Source: Pseudomonas sp. ML2-2023-3 (lineage in GTDB: Bacteria; Pseudomonadota; Gammaproteobacteria; Pseudomonadales; Pseudomonadaceae). Taken from it: a stretch of 64,000 nucleotides of DNA. Position numbers and translations under genes: made by a program. Positions within the stretch are counted from its first letter, which is position 1, and each line of letters begins with the position of its first letter. Of the stretch, positions 33,088 through 42,821 are shown piece after piece. The stretch spans positions 2,328,501 through 2,392,500 of the forward strand of contig NZ_CP146343.1 of NCBI RefSeq assembly GCF_037055275.1, written 5' to 3'. The notes below the pieces were generated by a model. The model was not told where the DNA came from. It was given only the letters and a program-made list of their open reading frames with translations, and made no database searches.

Positions 33088-34077
33088 TCAGGCTACCTCA
33101 CAAAGGGTGCTTGAATCGATGGACAGCGCCACACGCTGACCATCCGGATACAGATCACCAGGTGCCCGGTTGAGTACATCGACGATCAGTTGCACACCAC
33201 GTGCCTCTACCCGGTAGCGGATGACGTTGCCCAGCAGGCTGTGGTTGAGGATCACCCCGTCGAGTTCGCCCTGCAGGCTCAGACCCACGGTTTCAGGGCG
33301 TATGGCGATGCGGCTGTTGATCGGGCGTTGCAGCAGGCGGCTGGCAGTTTCGGGGTCCAGCAGGTTGTAGTTGCCGATAAACCCGGCGGCGAATGCATCC
33401 ACTGGCGCGGCATAGAGGGTTTGGGCATTGCCGCTTTGAACGATGTGGCCCTTGTTCATCAGGAATATCCGGTCGCTCATGACCAGTGCTTCTTCCTGGT
33501 CGTGGGTGACGAAAATCGTGGTCAGGCCCAGCTCGCGCTGAATAGTGCGGATTTGCTCGCGCAAGTGCTTGCGAATTCGCGCATCCAGCGCCGACAGCGG
33601 CTCATCCAGCAGCAACAGGCGCGGACGCGTGACCAGCGAGCGCGCCAGGGCCACGCGCTGGCATTGACCACCCGACAGCTGATGCGGGTAGCGCTTGGCA
33701 AAATCATTCAGTTCCACCAGTTGCAATGCTTCGGCCACGCGCTTGTTGCTGTCATCAGTGCTGACCTTCTGCATGCGCAGGCCGAACGCGACGTTTTGCT
33801 CGACGGTCATGTTGGGGAACAGCGCATAGCTTTGAAACACCATGCCGATACCACGCTTTTGCGGGCTCAGCGGCACGATGTCCTGGCCATCGAGCAGGAT
33901 TTTGCCACCGTCCACGGGCGTTAATCCCGCGATACAGCGCAGCAGCGTGGACTTGCCGCAACCGGATGGCCCCAGCAGGGTCACGAACTCGCCCTTGGCG
34001 ATGCTGCAGTTGATATCGCTGAAAATCGCCGTGCCGGAATAGGATTTTTGCAGGTGTTCGACGCTGACGAAGCTCAT
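33088..34077 (-). CDS. ABC transporter ATP-binding protein (Fe3+/phosphonate/spermidine class)
   Basis: A 329-residue ATPase. Walker A is GPSGCGKST (about 36-44), the signature is LSGGQCQR, and Walker B ends DEPLSALD. A C-terminal TOBE-like regulatory domain covers about 240-329. The family imports iron, phosphonates, sulphate or polyamines. It overlaps the end of the permease gene by four bases. Presence of a phosphatase-like gene in the operon favours a phosphorus compound (inference). Confidence 0.88.
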   Translation of the reverse strand: MSFVSVEHLQKSYSGTAIFSDINCSIAKGEFVTLLGPSGCGKSTLLRCIAGLTPVDGGKILLDGQDIVPLSPQKRGIGMVFQSYALFPNMTVEQNVAFGLRMQKVSTDDSNKRVAEALQLVELNDFAKRYPHQLSGGQCQRVALARSLVTRPRLLLLDEPLSALDARIRKHLREQIRTIQRELGLTTIFVTHDQEEALVMSDRIFLMNKGHIVQSGNAQTLYAAPVDAFAAGFIGNYNLLDPETASRLLQRPINSRIAIRPETVGLSLQGELDGVILNHSLLGNVIRYRVEARGVQLIVDVLNRAPGDLYPDGQRVALSIDSSTLCEVA

Positions 34078-34874
34078 TGGCTTTTGTCCTTGTTCAGGAA
34101 GGTGGCAACCCAGGTCAGCACCAATACAAAGAGGAAATAGGAGATCACCAGGGCGCTGGTGAAGTGGCCACTGCTGTTACGCATGTTGTTCAAGAACACC
34201 TGCAAGGTTTCGTAGCGGGTGCCCACCAGAATATTGGCGAACACAAACTCGCCAAACAGGAACGAGAACGACAGCAGCAGGGCAACCATCAAGCCTTTGC
34301 GCAAATTGGGCAGCACCACCAAAAACGCCGCCTGCCAGGTGCTGGCACCCAGCAGTTGGGCTGCGTCCATCAGGTCGCGCAGATTGATTGCCTGCAGGTT
34401 GTTGGTAATTGCCCGGTACATGAATGGCAGCGCTACGGTGAAATAGCAGCCGATCAGAATCCAGGGGGTACCGACCATTTGCAGCGGGCCTGAACCGTAG
34501 AGCTGCAACAGGCCCACCGATGACACCACTGGCGGTACGGCGAAAGGCAGCAGGATCAGGATGTTCATCAGCGCATCGAGCCTGGGGAAGTGGTAGTGCA
34601 CCACAAACAGCAGCGGCAGGATCAGAATGACGGACAGCACCAGCGCAGCAACGCACACCAGCAGCGACTGGCCGAAGGCTGCGAGAAAGCGCGGGTCGCT
34701 CCACAACTGGCTGTACCACTTCAAGGTAAAACCACTGGGCAGGATGCTCGCCGACCAACTGCTGGCGATGGAGTAAACAAGAGTGCCCAGCAGCGGCAGC
34801 AACAAGATCACAAACAGCAGCCAGACCACGCTGCGGTGGTAAATGCCGGGGGAACCCGATTCAGCGCGCGACAT
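34074..34874 (-). CDS. ABC transporter permease (second)
   Basis: A 266-residue inner membrane protein with about six membrane segments. The EAA-type loop near residue 170-190 is MDAAQLLGASTWQAAFLVVLPNLRKG. The start overlaps the first permease gene by 14 bases and has AGGAG seven bases upstream. It pairs with the permease encoded just before it. Confidence 0.87.
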   Translation of the reverse strand: MSRAESGSPGIYHRSVVWLLFVILLLPLLGTLVYSIASSWSASILPSGFTLKWYSQLWSDPRFLAAFGQSLLVCVAALVLSVILILPLLFVVHYHFPRLDALMNILILLPFAVPPVVSSVGLLQLYGSGPLQMVGTPWILIGCYFTVALPFMYRAITNNLQAINLRDLMDAAQLLGASTWQAAFLVVLPNLRKGLMVALLLSFSFLFGEFVFANILVGTRYETLQVFLNNMRNSSGHFTSALVISYFLFVLVLTWVATFLNKDKSQ

Positions 34875-35697
34875 GGTAGCTCCTCTTTAACAGCCACTGA
34901 TGCACCAGGGTCACCAGGGTCATCAAGCCCACCAGAATCACCGCCAGGGCGCTGGCCATGTTCGGGTCCAGGCTGATATCCCCCGAGACCATTGCAGCAA
35001 TACGGATCGGCAGTACGTTGAAGTTGCCCGTGGTCAATGCATACACCGTGGCGTAGGCGCCCAGTGCGTTGGCCAGCAGGATCACGAAAGTGCCGAGCAA
35101 TGCCGGGGTGAGGACGGGCAGGCCGATATGGCGCCAGAACTGCCAACTGCTGGCCCCCAGCAAGGACGCCGACTCGCGCCAGTCTTCGCGTACGGCATCA
35201 AAGGCGGGGTAAAGCAGCAGTACGCCGAGGGGAATCTGGAAGTAGGTGTACAGGATGATCAGGCCGGTCTTGGAGTAAAGGTTGAAATCCTCAATGATCC
35301 CGGCCTGTTTGAGCATGATCGTAATGCTGCCGTTAAACCCCAGCAGAATGATGAAGGCGAAGGCCAGCGGAACCCCGGAGAAGTTGCTGGTCATGTTGGC
35401 GAACGCGTTGACGAAATTGCGCAGCCGCGAATCCACCTTGCGCAAGGAGTAACTGCCCAGTATGGCGATCACAATGCCGAACAGACTGGACCAGAAACTG
35501 ATCTCCAGGCTGTGCTGGATGGCTTGCAAGTAGAATTTCGAGTTGAAGATCTTGATGAAGTTGGCCATGCCCCAGCCGCTTTCTTCAGATTGCACGCTGT
35601 GGATCAGCACCCACACCAGCGGGGCAATTTGAAACACGATAAAAAAAACGGCGAAGGGCACCAGGCACAGCAACGCAAGCCATTTGCCACGGCTCAT
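34861..35697 (-). CDS. ABC transporter permease (first)
   Basis: A 278-residue permease with six membrane segments and the docking loop REDWRESASLLGASSWQFWRHIGLPVL. The ATG at 35697 overlaps the phosphohydrolase stop (ATGA), which settles the start over a longer open frame. It is the partner of the permease at 34074-34874. Confidence 0.87.
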   Translation of the reverse strand: MSRGKWLALLCLVPFAVFFIVFQIAPLVWVLIHSVQSEESGWGMANFIKIFNSKFYLQAIQHSLEISFWSSLFGIVIAILGSYSLRKVDSRLRNFVNAFANMTSNFSGVPLAFAFIILLGFNGSITIMLKQAGIIEDFNLYSKTGLIILYTYFQIPLGVLLLYPAFDAVREDWRESASLLGASSWQFWRHIGLPVLTPALLGTFVILLANALGAYATVYALTTGNFNVLPIRIAAMVSGDISLDPNMASALAVILVGLMTLVTLVHQWLLKRSYHVAR

Positions 35698-36509
35698 GGC
35701 GCTGGCCTCAGCAGGTCGCGACACAACGGTTTGTCATGGGTCACACCCAGCAATTCGCAGATCGTGCCGCACAACTCGGTTTGTTTGGGGGTGACATCCG
35801 GGTTGAGGCTGAACGCATCGCCCAGTACAAACAGGGGGACCTCACGCTCTTCGGGCAGCAAACCGTTGTGTGAACGGTCGTTGTTCATGCCGTGATCGGC
35901 CGTCACCAACACCTGATAACCGGCCTGCAGCCAGCCTTGCAGGTAGTCGGCCAGAATGATGTCGGCCGAGCGTGCACTGTTGCGGTATTGCGGGGTATCG
36001 AGGCCGTGCTTGTGCCCGGCATCATCAATGTTCATGGGATGAACCAGTAAGAAATTCGGTGTGTGCGCTAGACGTAGGCTTTCGGCGTCGGCGAACAAAT
36101 GGGAGTCGGGGTAGTGATCGCTCCAGTAGAAGTGCCCGTGCTGAATCGGCAAATCGGCTGCAACGGTATGGCGGTCCCGGACCATCACAAATGGCGAGCG
36201 GTTATACAGTTCGCTGACCCAGTGATAAGCCGCGGCGGCCGTGCTCAGGCCACCGTCGCGAGCGTAATGGAACACGCTGCGCTGGTTGGACAGGCGCGAC
36301 ACATGGTTGTGCACGATGCCGCTTTCAATCGGCGGCACGCCGGTGAGGATGCACTCGTAAAGAGGGCGTGACAGCGCGGGCAATTCGCAAGTGAGCTTGT
36401 AGAATGCAGCACGACCCGCCCCGACGTAGGCTTGCAGATGGCCCATCGCCTGGCGGGCTACCTCGTAATTCAAGCCATCGAGGACTACCAGGATAACGTT
36501 GTGTTTCAT
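35694..36509 (-). CDS. Alkaline-phosphatase-superfamily hydrolase (phosphodiesterase/nucleotide-pyrophosphatase-like)
   Basis: A 271-residue protein. The metal-site motifs of the superfamily are present: VILVVLDGLNYE (first Asp), the Thr-containing ELPALSRPLYECILTG..P, DDAGHKHG (Asp and two His) and TADHGMN (Asp, His). No signal peptide. It could hydrolyse the phosphate or phosphonate ester taken up by the ABC system encoded downstream. The ATG at 36509 is chosen for its family-like MKHNVILVVLDGL start. The upstream gap of about 140 bases holds a type B repeat. Confidence 0.82.
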   Translation of the reverse strand: MKHNVILVVLDGLNYEVARQAMGHLQAYVGAGRAAFYKLTCELPALSRPLYECILTGVPPIESGIVHNHVSRLSNQRSVFHYARDGGLSTAAAAYHWVSELYNRSPFVMVRDRHTVAADLPIQHGHFYWSDHYPDSHLFADAESLRLAHTPNFLLVHPMNIDDAGHKHGLDTPQYRNSARSADIILADYLQGWLQAGYQVLVTADHGMNNDRSHNGLLPEEREVPLFVLGDAFSLNPDVTPKQTELCGTICELLGVTHDKPLCRDLLRPAP

Positions 36510-36548
36510 GTCCGGCGACTCCGCAAACAGAAGTAGCATGCCAACTGC

Positions 36549-36627
36549 GTAGTCGCTGCCGAGGTACGAAGGCTGCAAGCCTTTCGCAATCAAAGGCTCG
36601 CAGCCTGCGTTCCTTGGCAGCGACTAC
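36549..36627. repeat. Inverted repeat element (type B)
   Basis: GTAGTCGCTGCCGAGG, with its inverted copy ending GGCAGCGACTAC, between the binding-protein gene and the hydrolase gene. The same element occurs at 42822 and in altered form at 47883. Confidence 0.8.
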
Positions 36628-36645
36628 AGGTCTTGGTTCAGCGGG

Positions 36646-37713
36646 TTACTGCATATTGATGATGACTTCTTCCTGCCACAGTTGCGGCAGGGCCTTGGAG
36701 GTTTTTTCCCAGGCGTCAGCGTCCTTGATCGGGGTCACGTTTTTGTACTGATCGTTGGAGAGCAGCTTGGCTTGAACGTCATCAGGCAGCTTCAAGTGCT
36801 CGGCACGAATCGGCCGTGCATTGCCCCGCGCCAGGTTGGTTTGCCCGGCATCGCTGAAGATGAATTCGCGAGTCAGCTTGGCCGCGTTCGGGTGCTTGGC
36901 GTATTTGTTGATGATGGTGGTGTAGCCCGAGATCACCGAACCGTCCGATGGAATCAGCACCACGTAGTCATCCGGGTTGACCATTTTGGCTTTGTAGCTC
37001 AGGCCGTTGAAATCCCAGACCACGCCCACTTCCACTTCACCTTTTTCCATGGTGGCGATGGTCGGGTTGGCCAATGACAAGCGGCCTTGCTTGGCGATGT
37101 CGGCAAACATCAGCAGGGCAGGCTGGATGTTCTTTTCACTGCCGCCATTGGCCAGTGCAGCAGCCAGTACGCCGTTGGTGGCTTGCGCTGCGGTGCTGAC
37201 GTCACCGATGGAAACCTTGTATTTGCCGGATTTCAGGTCAGCCCACTTGGTTGGAACTTCAGAGCCGTGCAGCAGCTTTTTGTTGACGATAAACGCAATG
37301 GTGCCGGTGTAGGCCAGCGCCCAGTTACCGTCTTTGTCCTTGGCCCAGTCCGGGATCTGGTCCCAGGTGGTCGGCTTGTACGGCTGGGTCACGCCCTTGG
37401 CCACCGCAATCGGGCCGAAGGCCGCGCCTACGTCACCGATGTCGGCACTGGCGTTGTCTTTTTCAGCGGCGAACTTGGCCACTTCCTGGGCCGAACTCAT
37501 GTCGGTATCGATGTGCTTGAGGCCATAGAGCTTGTTCAGATCTGACCACGTGCCTTTCCAGTTGGCCCAGTCATCGGGCATGCCGACGCTGTTGACCGTT
37601 CCCTCTGCCTTTGCTGCGGCTTCCAGGGCTTTTAAATCCACATCGGCGGCCATGGCCGATGTGCACAGGGCGATGCTTGAACCTAACAGTGATGCCAGGA
37701 AAAACCGTTTCAT
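36646..37713 (-). CDS. ABC transporter substrate-binding protein (Fe3+/phosphonate-like, family 1)
   Basis: A 355-residue periplasmic binding protein. The signal peptide is residues 1-22 (MKRFFLASLLGSSIALCTSAMA). The pattern LKALEAAAKAEGTVNSVGMPDDWANW, then IGDVGAAFGPIAVAKG and PIKDADAWEKTSKALPQLW fits the phosphonate/putrescine/iron-type family. The ATG at 37713 follows AAGGAG; the longer frame (MKTPKELRM) is not needed. It is the first gene of the operon and faces a GntR regulator. Confidence 0.87.
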   Translation of the reverse strand: MKRFFLASLLGSSIALCTSAMAADVDLKALEAAAKAEGTVNSVGMPDDWANWKGTWSDLNKLYGLKHIDTDMSSAQEVAKFAAEKDNASADIGDVGAAFGPIAVAKGVTQPYKPTTWDQIPDWAKDKDGNWALAYTGTIAFIVNKKLLHGSEVPTKWADLKSGKYKVSIGDVSTAAQATNGVLAAALANGGSEKNIQPALLMFADIAKQGRLSLANPTIATMEKGEVEVGVVWDFNGLSYKAKMVNPDDYVVLIPSDGSVISGYTTIINKYAKHPNAAKLTREFIFSDAGQTNLARGNARPIRAEHLKLPDDVQAKLLSNDQYKNVTPIKDADAWEKTSKALPQLWQEEVIINMQ

Positions 37714-37768
37714 CCGAAGCTCCTTGGGCGTTTTCAACGCTGGGTTTTATTGCTCTTTTGCGGTGGGT

Positions 37769-37780
37769 TGGTCTAGGTCA
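37769..37780. promoter_or_regulatory. Candidate GntR-family operator 1
   Basis: TGGTCTAGGTCA fits TGGNCTAGNNCA and sits upstream of the binding-protein gene, where repressor binding could block its promoter. Confidence 0.4.
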
Positions 37781-38032
37781 GCAATACCTGAGCCAATTTA
37801 AGCCCGGCAGATGACACTTTAATGTCGGCACTGGTTGTGCAGGGGATGTTGCAGGTCCGTGTGAGTGTTTCGAGTAAGCGTAGACCATCGCGCAGGGCTT
37901 GATTGGCAAGGCCTGTGGCATTTTCTGATGGGCCTTGTCGCAGGCGCTGTCATGCAACAGTCATGTGCTCTGACTAGGCTTCGACTATCAAGGTTTGGTG
38001 ATTTTTCAGGCCGTGCCTGCCCACATTTGGTG

Positions 38033-38046
38033 CTGGACTAGTCCAG
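38033..38046. promoter_or_regulatory. Candidate GntR-family operator 2
   Basis: A perfect 14-base palindrome CTGGACTAGTCCAG, 13 bases before the GntR start. It fits self-control by a dimeric UTRA-type regulator. Confidence 0.5.
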
Positions 38047-38059
38047 TCAGGTAACGTTA

Positions 38060-38779
38060 ATGCGAGAAGGTGTACCTAAAGCGGTGACCGCGATCAGTCG
38101 CACGCTCCAAGAGCAAATTGAGCACGGCCTGTTGGCGTGCGGCAGTCAGTTGCCGGCCGAACGCAAACTCAGCGAGTTGTTTGCCACTACTCGGGTTACG
38201 GTGCGCGAGGCGTTGCTTCAGCTCGAAGCCCAGGGGATGGTCTATCGGGAGGAGCGTCGCGGCTGGTTTATTTCGCCGCCGCGCCTGGCCTATAACTTGA
38301 TGCAGCGCAGCCACTTCCACGCAATGGTCACGGCCCAGGGGCGCGTGGCGTCCACTGAAGTGATTTCGGCGCGCCTGCTACCGGCCACGGCGGCAGTGTG
38401 CGACCGCTTGCAGTTGCCGGCCCTGTCCAGTGTGATCCAGATCTGCCGTGGCCGGCGCATTGACGGGAGGCTGGTGCTGTACGTCGAGCACTATTTGAAC
38501 CCTCAGTATTTCCCTCGAATTCTTGAACTTGATCTCACCGGGTCGATCACCGAGCTGTATGCCCGGCATTACGACTTGCATTACGGTCGGGTGCGTTTCG
38601 AAATCGTACCCACATCATTGCCGATGCAAGCGGCAGCCACGCTCAAGGTTTCAACCGGCAGCCCGGGTTTGCAGATTGCGCGGGTCAATTATGACCAGCA
38701 CGAACGGCTGATCGACTGTGACCTGGAATATTGGCGACATGATGCGATTCATGTCGGGGTGGATGTGCAGGAGCGTTGA
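38060..38779 (+). CDS. GntR family regulator with UTRA domain (PhnF/HutC-like)
   Basis: A 239-residue regulator. The N-terminal GntR winged HTH has QLPAERKLSELFATTRVTVREALLQLEAQGMVYREERRGWFISPP. The UTRA ligand domain contains LVLYVEHYLNPQYFPRILELDLTGSITELYARHYDL. It is divergent from the ABC operon and likely represses it in the absence of ligand. The start ATG at 38060 has weak ribosome-site support; it sits right after the palindrome. Confidence 0.88.
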   Translation: MREGVPKAVTAISRTLQEQIEHGLLACGSQLPAERKLSELFATTRVTVREALLQLEAQGMVYREERRGWFISPPRLAYNLMQRSHFHAMVTAQGRVASTEVISARLLPATAAVCDRLQLPALSSVIQICRGRRIDGRLVLYVEHYLNPQYFPRILELDLTGSITELYARHYDLHYGRVRFEIVPTSLPMQAAATLKVSTGSPGLQIARVNYDQHERLIDCDLEYWRHDAIHVGVDVQER

Positions 38780-38827
38780 ATTTTCCCTGGTTTCTGGAGG
38801 CAACTCACTTTGTGGCAGCATCCAGGA

Positions 38828-40987
38828 TCAATCCTTCTGCAACATTCCGCTGCCTGCGGTCACGACTTGTACGCTCAGGCGCGGGGTCGCCAGGTCAAGT
38901 CCGGCTTCATCCAGATGCCGCTTGAGGGACAGGTTGAACGCCCGCGACACTTCCCATTGCTTGATAGGCGCGGTCTTGAAACGGGCGCGCAGGATGGCGC
39001 TGCCCGACTCAAAGCTTTCGACCCCCTGGATCTCCAGCGGTGACCAGATATTGCGTCGCTGAAGTGGGTCGTTCCGCATTTTTTGCCCGACTTCACGCAT
39101 CAGTTTGATCGCATCGTCGATGTCCATGTTGTAGGGGATCGCAACCCGGAAGATGGCGTAACCGAATTCCCGGGAGTAGTTCTTGATGCTTTTGATTTCG
39201 CTGAACGGGATGGTATGCACGATGCCGTCGATATCCCGCAGGCGCACCGTACGAATCGTCAGCCCTTCAACCGTGCCCAGGTGCCCGCCGACATCGACGT
39301 AGTCGTCGATGGCCAGGGAGTCTTCAATGATGATGAACAGGCCGGTGATCAGGTCGGCAACCAGTGATTGCGCACCAAAGCCGATGGCCAGACCGATCAC
39401 ACCGGCACCCGCCAGCAGCGGGGTGACGTTCATGCCCATGTTGGCCAGGGCCACGATCAGCGCGATGATGAAAATCGCCACAAACAACACGTTGCGAATC
39501 AACGGCATCATGGTTTGGGCGCGGGCATTGGCCAGGCCTTTGCGCGAGCGGGTCAGTGCGTGGTGCACGGCGGTGTCGGAAAGAATCCAGATCAGCCAGG
39601 CAAACAGCAGCGTGCCGCCGAGGCTGAACAGTTTGACGCTGATCTCATGACCTTCGCCTTCGGTGAAGCTGATCAGTGACATGCCCCACACCCGCAGCCC
39701 CAGCTCGATGAATACCAGCCACACGATCAGATGCGCCAGGGTGTAGAGGAAGCTTTTCAAGCGCTCGGAATACAGCGCATGACGTTTGTGTCCGCGTTGC
39801 GGTCTTTGGGAATGACGTCGTACCAGCCCGTTGATCACCATGCACAGCACCACCAGTACGGTGCAAATCAGTGACTGGCGCAGCGCGGTGCTGGTATCGC
39901 CTGCCGAGACAAACGTCGCGACCAGAGAAATACCCACCAGAATCAGGGCCGGTATGAACCAGTAGGTCCCAAGGATATCGATGCTGTCGCTCAAGGCCCG
40001 TCGGGTCAGGCGACGCGACAATGGCTGGTTGCGAATCAGGTGGGCAATGGGGCGACGGAACCGGATGATAAACAGCCCGGTGGACAGGGCGGCCATTACA
40101 TTGGCAAAGGTAGCGGCCGTATGGGCCAGATGCACACCCAGGGTGGCAACCAGTCGCGGGTCACTGAGTGCTTCGCCAAAGGCTGCAAAGCTGCCGATCC
40201 ACCACAGGGGGCGAAACGCCTGATGCCGCAAAATATGCAGGGCACGATGGCGGTGGGGGCCATCGAGCAGTGAGAACAGGATGACGCAAATGGCCGAGAA
40301 GCAAGTGCCGATAACCAGTGCGTAAGCCAGCACCATCGCCAGGTCTTTGCCCAGCGACGAGGGCAGGGCGTAACTCATGTACACCGTGATCACCAGCGCC
40401 ACCATCCACGGCCCCAGTTTGCGCAGGGCAAAGCGCAGCATGTCCACGGCCTTGGGGTGTTGCGGCAGTTCTTCGCTCAGTCCAAAGCGCACCCGGACAC
40501 GGTGGCTGACCCAAATCAGCAGTGCCGCCGACAAACTCCAGATCATGATGATTAATGCAAAGCCAAAGATGATCGGCAGCCATTCGCTGGCGGGCAGCAT
40601 CAGTGCCGACAGCTCTTCGTTGGCTTGGGAGATTTCCTTGGTCCAGCGAGAGGTCGGGCTGTCAGCGCCGGAGAACTGTTTTTCGAGGTCTGCCAGGGTG
40701 CTGCCGATCAGTCCCAGAACACCGATTTCGGCTTCAGGCTGGGCTTTTTTGGTGGCATCGCGCAGTTTTTTCAGATCGGCCAGCAGCTTGCTGCGCTGCT
40801 GATCGCTTTCGAGGTTTTTGATGACCTCGTCCAACGATTGGCCCAGCGGCTCGGTGGGTTGTGCCTGGGTTTTATCCGAACTGCCGAGCATGCCCGGCAA
40901 GCCAACGGCCTGTGCGCACGTCATGGGCAACAGCGTCAGCAGGCAAACCAGCAGGACATGGGGCAAGGCAAAAAGACGGAGAAACAC
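38828..40987 (-). CDS. MscS-family mechanosensitive channel with large N-terminal membrane domain
   Basis: A 719-residue inner membrane channel protein. A signal peptide (1-27) and a coiled periplasmic stretch (about 40-120) precede roughly ten membrane helices. The MscS pore core is at the C-terminus: MNVTPLLAGAGVIGLAIGFGAQSLVADLITGLFIIIEDS, followed by the soluble domain with VDVGGHLGTVEGLTIRTVRLRDIDG. The size and order resemble YbiO or YjeP-type channels. It releases solutes on osmotic down-shock. It stands alone, with a small membrane protein gene upstream. Confidence 0.88.
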   Translation of the reverse strand: MFLRLFALPHVLLVCLLTLLPMTCAQAVGLPGMLGSSDKTQAQPTEPLGQSLDEVIKNLESDQQRSKLLADLKKLRDATKKAQPEAEIGVLGLIGSTLADLEKQFSGADSPTSRWTKEISQANEELSALMLPASEWLPIIFGFALIIMIWSLSAALLIWVSHRVRVRFGLSEELPQHPKAVDMLRFALRKLGPWMVALVITVYMSYALPSSLGKDLAMVLAYALVIGTCFSAICVILFSLLDGPHRHRALHILRHQAFRPLWWIGSFAAFGEALSDPRLVATLGVHLAHTAATFANVMAALSTGLFIIRFRRPIAHLIRNQPLSRRLTRRALSDSIDILGTYWFIPALILVGISLVATFVSAGDTSTALRQSLICTVLVVLCMVINGLVRRHSQRPQRGHKRHALYSERLKSFLYTLAHLIVWLVFIELGLRVWGMSLISFTEGEGHEISVKLFSLGGTLLFAWLIWILSDTAVHHALTRSRKGLANARAQTMMPLIRNVLFVAIFIIALIVALANMGMNVTPLLAGAGVIGLAIGFGAQSLVADLITGLFIIIEDSLAIDDYVDVGGHLGTVEGLTIRTVRLRDIDGIVHTIPFSEIKSIKNYSREFGYAIFRVAIPYNMDIDDAIKLMREVGQKMRNDPLQRRNIWSPLEIQGVESFESGSAILRARFKTAPIKQWEVSRAFNLSLKRHLDEAGLDLATPRLSVQVVTAGSGMLQKD

Positions 40988-41063
40988 TGGGCGATCAACC
41001 TCGAAGGGTGCGAATTGGCCGAGTGTACGCTAGGGCCCGTTCAATGGGCGAATGACACCACGC

Positions 41064-41246
41064 CTATTCGTTCAGCTTGGCGAGGATCTTGAAAACGATG
41101 GTGCCAAAAATCAGCAGCATGCCGCACCAGATCATCAGCACGCCGACGCCGCTACTGCGTTCGCGAAAGTTGAAGCCAATGGTGAGCAGCAGCATGCCGC
41201 AAACAATGGGAATCATCATGGAGTGGAACGCAGACGTCTCGAACAT
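41064..41246 (-). CDS. Small membrane protein, unknown function
   Basis: A 60-residue protein with two hydrophobic helices (about 9-24 and 36-52), joined by a short charged loop NFRERSSG. I do not recognise a family. The ATG at 41246 has an AAAGG about 11 bases before it. It sits upstream of the MscS-type gene with a 76-base gap, so it may share its message. Confidence 0.6.
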   Translation of the reverse strand: MFETSAFHSMMIPIVCGMLLLTIGFNFRERSSGVGVLMIWCGMLLIFGTIVFKILAKLNE

Positions 41247-41355
41247 GGTTATGGACCTTTGGAAAGCAATGTTCCCAGTCTAGGTCGGTTTACGCAGATG
41301 TGTGGTGATGTGTATCAAAAATGACTCAGCCATTAACGACAGGTGATGATCGACT

Positions 41356-41450
41356 GTGGGAGCGGCGGTGCGACGATTCGACTTGCTCGCGATGCAGGTA
41401 CCGCAGTTTTAAGGATAAACCGCGTTGCTGTCATCGCGAGCATGCCCCCT
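41356..41450. repeat. Degraded REP element (type A)
   Basis: GTGGGAGCGGCGGTGCGACG... keeps GACTTGCTCGCGATG after an insertion, and the right arm has lost the CCCGCTCCCAC ending. It is an eroded copy of the element at 5420. Confidence 0.65.
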
Positions 41451-41456
41451 GCTTTG

Positions 41457-42746
41457 TTACGGCAACTGGTTGCTGGCGTAAAACGCGCTGAGCACTTTGA
41501 CCAGATGCGCGAGGTCATGGCTGCCGGCCAGTTCGCGGATCGAGTGCATGGCGAATGTCGGCAGACCGATATCCACGGTACGTACACCCAGATGGCTGGC
41601 GGTGATCGGGCCAATGGTTGAGCCGCAGCCCATGTCGCTGCGCACTACAAAGCTTTGGACCGGGACTTCTACGGCCATGCACAAGTGGCGGAAGAACCCG
41701 GCCGTTTCGCTGTTGGTGGCGTAACGTTGATTGCTGTTGACCTTGATCACCGGCCCGGCATTGAGCTTGGGGCCGTGGTTGGCGTCGTGCTTGTCGGCGT
41801 AGTTGGGATGAACACCGTGGGCGTTGTCTGCCGATACCAACAGCGATTTCTGGATCGTACGTACGTACTCGTCGCCTTCAGGCAGTACGCGTTGCAGGAT
41901 CTGCTCCAGCATCGGGCCATCGGCGCCGCAGGCTGAACAGGAGCCGACTTCTTCGTGGTCGTTGGCCACGAACAGGCAGGTTTCTTCGGTCTCGGTGGTG
42001 AGCAGGGCTTGCAGGCCGGCGTAGCACGACAGCAGGTTGTCCAGGCGAGCGCCGGCGATGAAGTCACCGTTAAGGCCAATGACCGCAGCACTTTGGGTGT
42101 CGTAGAAACTCAGCTCGTAATCGAGCACCACGTCGGCATTGAGGCCGTGCTCGCGGGCCAGTTGGTCGGCCAGCAGGGCACGGAAATCCACGCGCTCGTC
42201 GCCAGCTACCTGGGCCAGAATCGGCGGCAGCTCGGTTTGCGGGTTGATCGCCCAACCTTCGTTGGCGGTGCGATTGAGGTGGATCGCCAGATTGGGAATG
42301 GTCGCAATCGGTGCCTTGAAATCGATCAGCTGGCTTTCGACCTGGCCGTCGCGGCGGAAGGTCACGCGTCCGGCCAGAGACAAGTCGCGGTCAAACCATG
42401 GCGCGAGCAGGGCACCGCCGTAGACTTCTACGCCCAGTTGCCAAAAGCCCTGGCGTTGCAGTTCAGGCTGTGGCTTGACGCGCAGGCACGGGCTGTCTGT
42501 GTGAGCGCCGACCATGCGGATACCGCCCTGGAGCGGCGAGTGACGACCCAGCTTGAACGCAACGATCGACGAGTCATTACGGGTGACGTAATAACGACCG
42601 TTGGCTTCGGTGAACCATGTTTCGCGTTCGTCGAGGCGCTGGTAACCGGCAGCCTCCAGGCGCTGAACAAGACTGGCAGTGGCATGAAAGGGGGTAGGGG
42701 AGGCCTTCAGAAAGTCGATCAGGCCTTGGTTCAACTCTTCGCGCAT
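41457..42746 (-). CDS. apeB: M18 family aspartyl aminopeptidase ApeB
   Basis: A 429-residue cytosolic M18 peptidase that removes N-terminal acidic residues. Di-zinc ligands are visible in order: GAHTDSP (His), ARLDNL (Asp), NDHEEVGS (Glu pair), [11 protein letters not shown] (Asp), and FAMHSIRE (His near the end). The start [22 protein letters not shown] is family-like. It is not in a clear operon; a type B repeat separates it from the pseudouridine synthase gene. Confidence 0.95.
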   Translation of the reverse strand: MREELNQGLIDFLKASPTPFHATASLVQRLEAAGYQRLDERETWFTEANGRYYVTRNDSSIVAFKLGRHSPLQGGIRMVGAHTDSPCLRVKPQPELQRQGFWQLGVEVYGGALLAPWFDRDLSLAGRVTFRRDGQVESQLIDFKAPIATIPNLAIHLNRTANEGWAINPQTELPPILAQVAGDERVDFRALLADQLAREHGLNADVVLDYELSFYDTQSAAVIGLNGDFIAGARLDNLLSCYAGLQALLTTETEETCLFVANDHEEVGSCSACGADGPMLEQILQRVLPEGDEYVRTIQKSLLVSADNAHGVHPNYADKHDANHGPKLNAGPVIKVNSNQRYATNSETAGFFRHLCMAVEVPVQSFVVRSDMGCGSTIGPITASHLGVRTVDIGLPTFAMHSIRELAGSHDLAHLVKVLSAFYASNQLP

Positions 42747-42821
42747 AAGTTACTCCAGACAGCAAGGCCGCGAGTTTAGCGCATTGATCGCAAGATTTGA
42801 TCCCAATCGAACATCATTCAC

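Larger units (their letters stand above)
37714..38059. other. Divergent control region with two operator-like palindromes
   Basis: About 345 bases without a gene. A perfect palindrome CTGGACTAGTCCAG (38033-38046) lies just before the regulator start and a weaker one, TGGTCTAGGTCA (37769-37780), lies about 60 bases before the binding-protein start. Both share TGG.CTAG..CA. The rest shows nothing I can name. Confidence 0.55.
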
